Source: JACVRX01 sp035697245
Lineage (GTDB): Bacteria > Actinomycetota > Actinomycetes > Jiangellales > Jiangellaceae
Length of the DNA: 10,392 nt
Assembly: GCA_035697245.1 (NCBI GenBank)
Contig: DASSDH010000155.1
Span: 1 to 10,392 of the forward strand
Reading direction: 5' to 3'
Program-made: the position numbers and the translations under genes
Shown here: positions 7,148-10,392 of the stretch, piece after piece
Numbering within the stretch: the stretch's first letter is position 1
How the letters are laid out: every line of letters starts with the position of its first letter
Notes under the pieces: generated by a model
Seen by the model: only the letters and a program-made list of their open reading frames with translations
The model's database searches: none
Told to the model about the DNA's origin: nothing

Positions 7148-8164
7148 CTACCCGAGGTCGCGTGAACGCTGGTCGACGCCGGGGCCGCCGTAGGGGTAGT
7201 CGGCGACGAGGGGGGCGCTCGCATCGTTGAGCAGCTCGGTTTCCTTGTCCGACAGGTGCAGGCCGGCGGCGCCGAGGTTGTCGTCGAGCTGGGCCAGGGT
7301 GCGAGCGCCGAGGATCACCGACGTGACGGCCGGGCGGTCGGCGACCCAGGCGAGCGCGACCCGCGACATCGGTAAGCCGCGACCCTCGGCGACCTCGCGG
7401 ACCACGTCGATGATCCGCCACGTGCGCTCCTGCGCGTTGCGCGGGCCGTACGCCTCCATGCCACGCCCTGGGTCCTCGCCGAGGCGGGTCGCGCCGGTCG
7501 GAGGCTCATCGCGGGTGTACTTGCCGGTCAGCCAGCCGCCAGCAAGCGGCGACCACGGCAGGATCCCGATGCCCTCGTTGCGGCACACGTCGACAATCTC
7601 CAGCTCGATGTCGCGGACTAGCAGGTTGTACTGCGGCTGCAACGTGACGATCGGCGCGGCGTCGCCCGCCAGGAACGCGGCCTTCTGCAGCTGCCAGCCA
7701 ACGAAGTTGCTGACCCCGACGTAGCGGACCTTGCCGGTGCGCACAGCATCGTCGAAGAAGCCGAGCGTCTCCTCGAGCGGCGTCAGCGGGTCCCAGGCAT
7801 GGGCCTGGTAGAGGTCGACGGTACTGACGCCGAGGCGGCGCAGGCTTGCCTCAAGCGCGCGACCGAGGTGCGGGCGAGACAGGCCGGCGTCGTTGGGCCC
7901 GTCGCCCATGGGGAAGCGCCCCTTGGTGGCGATGACGACCCGGTCCTGCATACCGGCCCGGGCCGCGAGCCACCGGCCGATGATCTCCTCGGAGCGCCCG
8001 CGCGAGTACACGTCGGCGGTGTCGACGAAGTTCCCGCCGCGCTCGACGAACAGGTCCAACTGCGCCTGCGCGGTCTCCTCGTCGCTCTCATCGCCGAACG
8101 TCATGGTGCCGAGGCACTGTGCGGACACGATCGTGCCGGTACTGCCCAGGGTGCGGTACTCCAT
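7148..8164 (-). CDS. Aldo-keto reductase
   Basis: A complete 338-residue protein from ATG 8164 to TAG at 7148-7150. The family's features are all visible: N-terminal MEYRTLGSTGTIVSAQCLGT, catalytic tetrad D48 (NFVDTADVY), Y53, K81 (VVIATKGRF) and H122 (YQAHAWD), the GVSNF strand, QPQYNLL, PWSPLAGGWLTGKYTR, and the NADPH-binding C-terminal part VILGARTLAQLDDNLGA. It is a cytoplasmic NADPH-dependent oxidoreductase reducing aldehydes or ketones, of the YajO/Tas-like or voltage-gated-channel-beta-like type; the substrate is unknown. The frame is open further upstream, but homology to the family begins at MEYRTLG and the extra part has no family likeness. The ribosome site is weak (GGGAG about 13 bases before the ATG). 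It stands alone, with a relic of a related 5' end just upstream. Confidence 0.95.
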   Translation of the reverse strand: MEYRTLGSTGTIVSAQCLGTMTFGDESDEETAQAQLDLFVERGGNFVDTADVYSRGRSEEIIGRWLAARAGMQDRVVIATKGRFPMGDGPNDAGLSRPHLGRALEASLRRLGVSTVDLYQAHAWDPLTPLEETLGFFDDAVRTGKVRYVGVSNFVGWQLQKAAFLAGDAAPIVTLQPQYNLLVRDIELEIVDVCRNEGIGILPWSPLAGGWLTGKYTRDEPPTGATRLGEDPGRGMEAYGPRNAQERTWRIIDVVREVAEGRGLPMSRVALAWVADRPAVTSVILGARTLAQLDDNLGAAGLHLSDKETELLNDASAPLVADYPYGGPGVDQRSRDLG

Positions 8165-8175
8165 GGCCGCCGAAA

Positions 8176-8266
8176 CTACTCCCAGGCCGTGCCGTCTTCG
8201 TCGCTCCCGTGGCCGAACGTCGTGGTCCCGAGCCATTGCGCGCACACGATCGTGCCGCTGCGGACA
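8176..8266 (-). pseudogene. Relic of a second aldo-keto reductase 5' end
   Basis: On the minus strand this stretch reads SGTIVCAQWLGTTTFGHGSD, matching residues 9-28 of the adjacent reductase (TGTIVSAQCLGTMTFGDESD), then ends in a stop at 8176-8178. At the DNA level 8198-8257 aligns without gaps to 8079-8138 with 51 of 60 bases the same, an offset of 119 bases. No MEYRxLG start is preserved and nothing of the rest of the enzyme remains. It is either a leftover of a tandem gene copy removed by deletion or a local duplication of the 5' end. Confidence 0.6.
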
Positions 8267-8866
8267 TCTTCTCCGCCGCGGACACCGACCGGCCCACCGG
8301 CACCACGAACGCCAGCGGCAGCTCGCCGGGCGACCATGGCGCGGTTCGTGATCGCCCGCGAGCGCAAATCGAAGCGCGACGACGAAACCGAGCCGACAGC
8401 GGGTGATGCTCGCTGGCGATACAGATCTGCCGATCTCGCGCACCTTGCCAATACGCGAACGCGCACAGAACGCGAGCGCCGAACAACGCTTCCCCTGCCG
8501 CGGGGGACTGGCGAACTGTCTGGCGTTCCGACGTTTCGAGACTTGCTTTGGTACACAGCACCCGGAAGCCCTAGGGCGGCCATGTCCAGCGAAGCGAAGC
8601 TGTCCTTGATCGAGCAGCCCACCGACGTATTGATCCGGGCCAGCAACTCGGGAACCGACCGACACCTCGATGAACATGGCCGACGACCGTCGGCTCGAGC
8701 TACCCGACCTCGACGCCAGGGGACCGCCTGAGCTGCGGTGCCAACGCCTTGATGCGCACGATCACGACCCGGCCGACCCCTGACGCCGGCGAGATCCTGG
8801 AGGCCGACCCGGCCGACCGCCTCGATGCCGGCGACCTCGTGACGTCATACCCTCGGGCCTGGACTC
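8267..8866. other. Intergenic stretch between the reductase relic and the LuxR-type gene
   Basis: No gene is recognised. Long plus-strand frames here are continuations of the antisense of the reductase gene and have no family likeness. I looked for a response-regulator receiver domain that should precede the LuxR-type output domain and did not find one in any frame. Confidence 0.4.
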
Positions 8867-9271
8867 GTGCTCGTGGAGGCTGACGGCAGCGGACCGCCGT
8901 TGGAGCTGGTGCCCGGGAGGGGGCTTCGCGATTGCAGACCGCCGGCGATTGGAGAGCGGGCGGGTAGGCGCGCACGTGATCTCTTACCCTCACAGCAAAG
9001 AGTGGGTTGTCGTCCCACAGTCGCGCGCAGACCGGTCCCCGGAGGCCCCTCCTCGGCATCTCTCCAGCAGCTCACGCCGCGGGAACGCGACGTGCTCACG
9101 CTCATCGCACGGGGGATGTCGAACCTCGAGATCGCGGAGCGACTGTTCGTCGGAGAATCGACGGTCAAGACCCATGTGGCCCACGTTCTCTCGAAACTGG
9201 GGGCTCGGGACCGCATCCACGCAGTCGTCTTCGCGTATGAGTCGGGTCTCGTGCAGCCCGGCCAGCCATAG
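8867..9271 (+). CDS. LuxR/NarL-type DNA-binding protein, probably a truncated response regulator
   Basis: From GTG 8867 the frame gives 134 residues. Residues 69-130 are a complete LuxR-type helix-turn-helix: LTPRERDVLTLIARGMSNLE, then IAERLFVGESTVKTHVAHVL and SKLGARDRIHAVVFAYESGL. The ending YESGLVQPGQP is characteristic of actinobacterial NarL-family response regulators, which carry an N-terminal receiver phosphorylated by a sensor kinase. Here the upstream 68 residues are Arg/Pro/Gly-rich and unlike a receiver; no phospho-acceptor Asp region is present in any frame, and no histidine kinase is adjacent. No ribosome site supports the GTG. Most likely the receiver was lost and the output domain is a remnant. 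A constitutive stand-alone regulator is the alternative. The domain itself shows no damage. Confidence 0.65.
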   Translation: MLVEADGSGPPLELVPGRGLRDCRPPAIGERAGRRARDLLPSQQRVGCRPTVARRPVPGGPSSASLQQLTPRERDVLTLIARGMSNLEIAERLFVGESTVKTHVAHVLSKLGARDRIHAVVFAYESGLVQPGQP

Positions 9272-9391
9272 CGATCCACGGGGGTGCGCAAACAGATCGA
9301 CGGGCTACGTGCCCGCCCGCTCGCACCGGCCAATGCGCCATAACGGCAATGACGTGCTTGAGCGGACGTGCGGCACCGATCGTCACGGCCC

Positions 9392-9429
9392 GACGGCGCT
9401 GCCGCGGCTCGCCTGGAGGCAGCGCCGTC
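9392..9429 (-). terminator. 12-bp perfect hairpin at the end of the RidA-family gene
   Basis: GACGGCGCTGCC (9392-9403) is exactly complementary to GGCAGCGCCGTC (9418-9429), with a 14-base loop. The right arm overlaps the stop codon of the minus-strand RidA gene (TGA at 9428-9430). No T-run follows. It lies between convergent genes and is the most likely transcription end for the RidA gene. Confidence 0.6.
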
Positions 9430-9823
9430 AGGCCATGGCCGTCGCTTCAAGCTCGACCATGAGTTCCGGGAAGGCCAGCCGTGCGACACCGATCAGGCAC
9501 CCGGGTGGCGTGACACCCGCGGCGCCGGTGCGCTCCCGCCGCACGGCTGCGTGCTGAATGAAGGCGTCGACGTCGGTGGTGTACGTGTTCAGCCGCACGA
9601 CGTTCGCCAGCGTCATGCCCGCGCCTGCCAGAACGGCCTCGAGGTTGTCGAGCGCCAGCTCGATCTGAGCCGCCATGTCCCCGGAGTGCTGGGGAGTGCC
9701 GTCGCTGTCGACCGCGGTCTGTCCGGCGCAGACGAGGACTCTGGTCTGCCCCTCGACGACTTCACCCTGGTTGAATCCAAACTGCAGCGACCATTCCCAT
9801 GGGTTGACAGCGATTCGTTTCAC
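9428..9823 (-). CDS. RidA (YjgF/YER057c/UK114) family protein, lacking the RidA arginine
   Basis: A 131-residue protein from GTG 9823, preceded by GAGGGA at a good distance. The RidA fold is evident: RVLVCAGQTAVDSDGTPQHS, then DMAAQIELALDNLEAVLAGA, VVRLNTYTTDVDAF, and the C-terminal GVARLAFPELMVELEATAMA. The length matches the family. RidA proper is a trimeric cytoplasmic enzyme that hydrolyses reactive 2-aminoacrylate-type imines; it needs an arginine (R105 in E. coli, PARSCVEVARL). Here the matching place reads PPGCLIGVARL with Gly 108, so the imine-deaminase activity is probably absent. This fits the Rid4-7 group, whose members often sit with amino-acid or catabolic enzymes and have other or unknown roles. 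The following E124/E126 region is kept. No ATG alternative fits better. It has no operon partner here. Confidence 0.9.
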   Translation of the reverse strand: MKRIAVNPWEWSLQFGFNQGEVVEGQTRVLVCAGQTAVDSDGTPQHSGDMAAQIELALDNLEAVLAGAGMTLANVVRLNTYTTDVDAFIQHAAVRRERTGAAGVTPPGCLIGVARLAFPELMVELEATAMA

Positions 9824-10263
9824 GAGTCTTTCCCTCTTCTGCGCTGGACGAGGCGTGCTGGCACATCTTCGCCGGAACCAAGCCTCTTCGCGACACCCCG
9901 CTCGCGCTTCCACGGCGAGCGCGGCGGCAGCAGCGCGCGCACGCCGGCCCGCAGTCGAGCCTTTCGAACCTGCCCGAGTCGAAGCGAATGGGGCGCAGCG
10001 ATCGACGGACCCCGCGCCGCGAACGAGCGCGCCCCACAACAGACCTCACCGCGCGCGGCGGCACACCGTCCAGGTCGGTCCGCCGCGTGGGCCCGAGCGG
10101 TCGTTCGGTGCGGCCGGGTCCAGCTGGCCGGCGAGAGATGCGCCGATCTGGCGCTATCCCCACGACGCGACGGCCCGACGTTCTGGCGCCGATGATCTGT
10201 GCTCACGTTCTGGCGCGTTCGGCGTATTCGTAGAGTGCGCGAGATCAGGCAGATCTGGGCGGG
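9824..10263. other. Intergenic stretch upstream of the RidA-family gene
   Basis: No gene is recognised. It contains a 7-bp stem CGCTCGC (9899-9905)/GCGAGCG (9915-9921) about 75 bases upstream of the RidA start, which could be part of its control region. A 12-bp direct repeat ACGTTCTGGCGC (10178-10189 and 10205-10216) lies just beyond the end of the membrane protein gene. Confidence 0.35.
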
Positions 10264-10392
10264 CTAGTCGCGTCCAGCGCTGATGAGCGCCAGCACTCCG
10301 GCGCAAACCAGAGGGAAGCCGATCGAGGCGAGACCGACGATGCCGAGTCCCAGAAGGTCGACCGCCGCAAGTGTGAGAGCTGGCCGTCGTCG
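10264..10392 (-). CDS. C-terminal end of a small membrane protein
   Basis: The minus-strand frame is open from the window edge to TAG at 10264-10266, giving the last 42 residues. They contain a hydrophobic stretch, DLLGLGIVGLASIGFPLVCA followed by GVLALISAGRD, typical of one long or two short membrane segments with a short cytoplasmic or outer tail. The family cannot be named from this fragment. It reads in the same direction as the RidA-family gene, but a 440-base gap argues against a shared operon. Confidence 0.5.
   Translation of the reverse strand, partial: RRRPALTLAAVDLLGLGIVGLASIGFPLVCAGVLALISAGRD

Noticed and set aside
8165..8677. N-terminal extension of the aldo-keto reductase by 171 residues
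   Set aside because: The extension has no family likeness and overlaps the relic of the duplicated 5' end in another frame; the family start MEYRTLG is at 8164.
7799..8731. A 310-residue plus-strand open frame opposite the aldo-keto reductase
   Set aside because: It is antisense to a clearly conserved gene, a common artefact of high GC content.

Overview
The window is high-GC DNA with strong GC third-position bias. Its families are a Hanks-type Ser/Thr kinase with one membrane anchor, a BldD-like regulator, a NarL/LuxR-type output domain and actinobacterial metabolic enzymes. All of this fits a chromosomal segment of an actinomycete (Actinomycetota); I cannot name the genus. No tRNA, rRNA, CRISPR array, phage module, intact insertion sequence or replication origin is visible.

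Layout, left to right: the 3' end of a SagB/nitroreductase-type flavoprotein gene (+, 1-315); an empty stretch; a DUF899 thioredoxin-like gene split by a one-base frameshift (+, 913-1652); another empty stretch; a secreted or membrane-anchored GH43 glycosidase whose signal sequence and catalytic domain lie in different frames (+, 2137-3173); a cluster of strong hairpins; a small conserved hypothetical gene (-, 3611-3844) whose start codon overlaps that of a divergent BldD-like regulator (+, 3843-4370); a transmembrane Ser/Thr protein kinase (-, 4591-5925); about 1.2 kb of mostly non-coding or decayed DNA; an aldo-keto reductase (-, 7148-8164) with a relic of a second reductase 5' end just upstream; an apparently truncated LuxR-type DNA-binding protein (+, 8867-9271); a RidA-family protein (-, 9428-9823); and the 3' end of a small membrane protein gene (-, 10264-10392).

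The genes are single units with long gaps rather than an operon. Identified coding sequence covers only about 60 percent of the window, which is low for an actinomycete. Together with two frameshifted genes, a headless regulator and a duplicated gene relic, this suggests an accessory or eroding region. At least the two single-base deletions could instead be sequencing errors. The most notable item is the BldD-like protein: it keeps the complete c-di-GMP-binding signature RxD-x8-RxxD, but its DNA-binding domain appears about five residues short, and it is paired head to head with a small conserved protein. I found no clear new multi-gene system.
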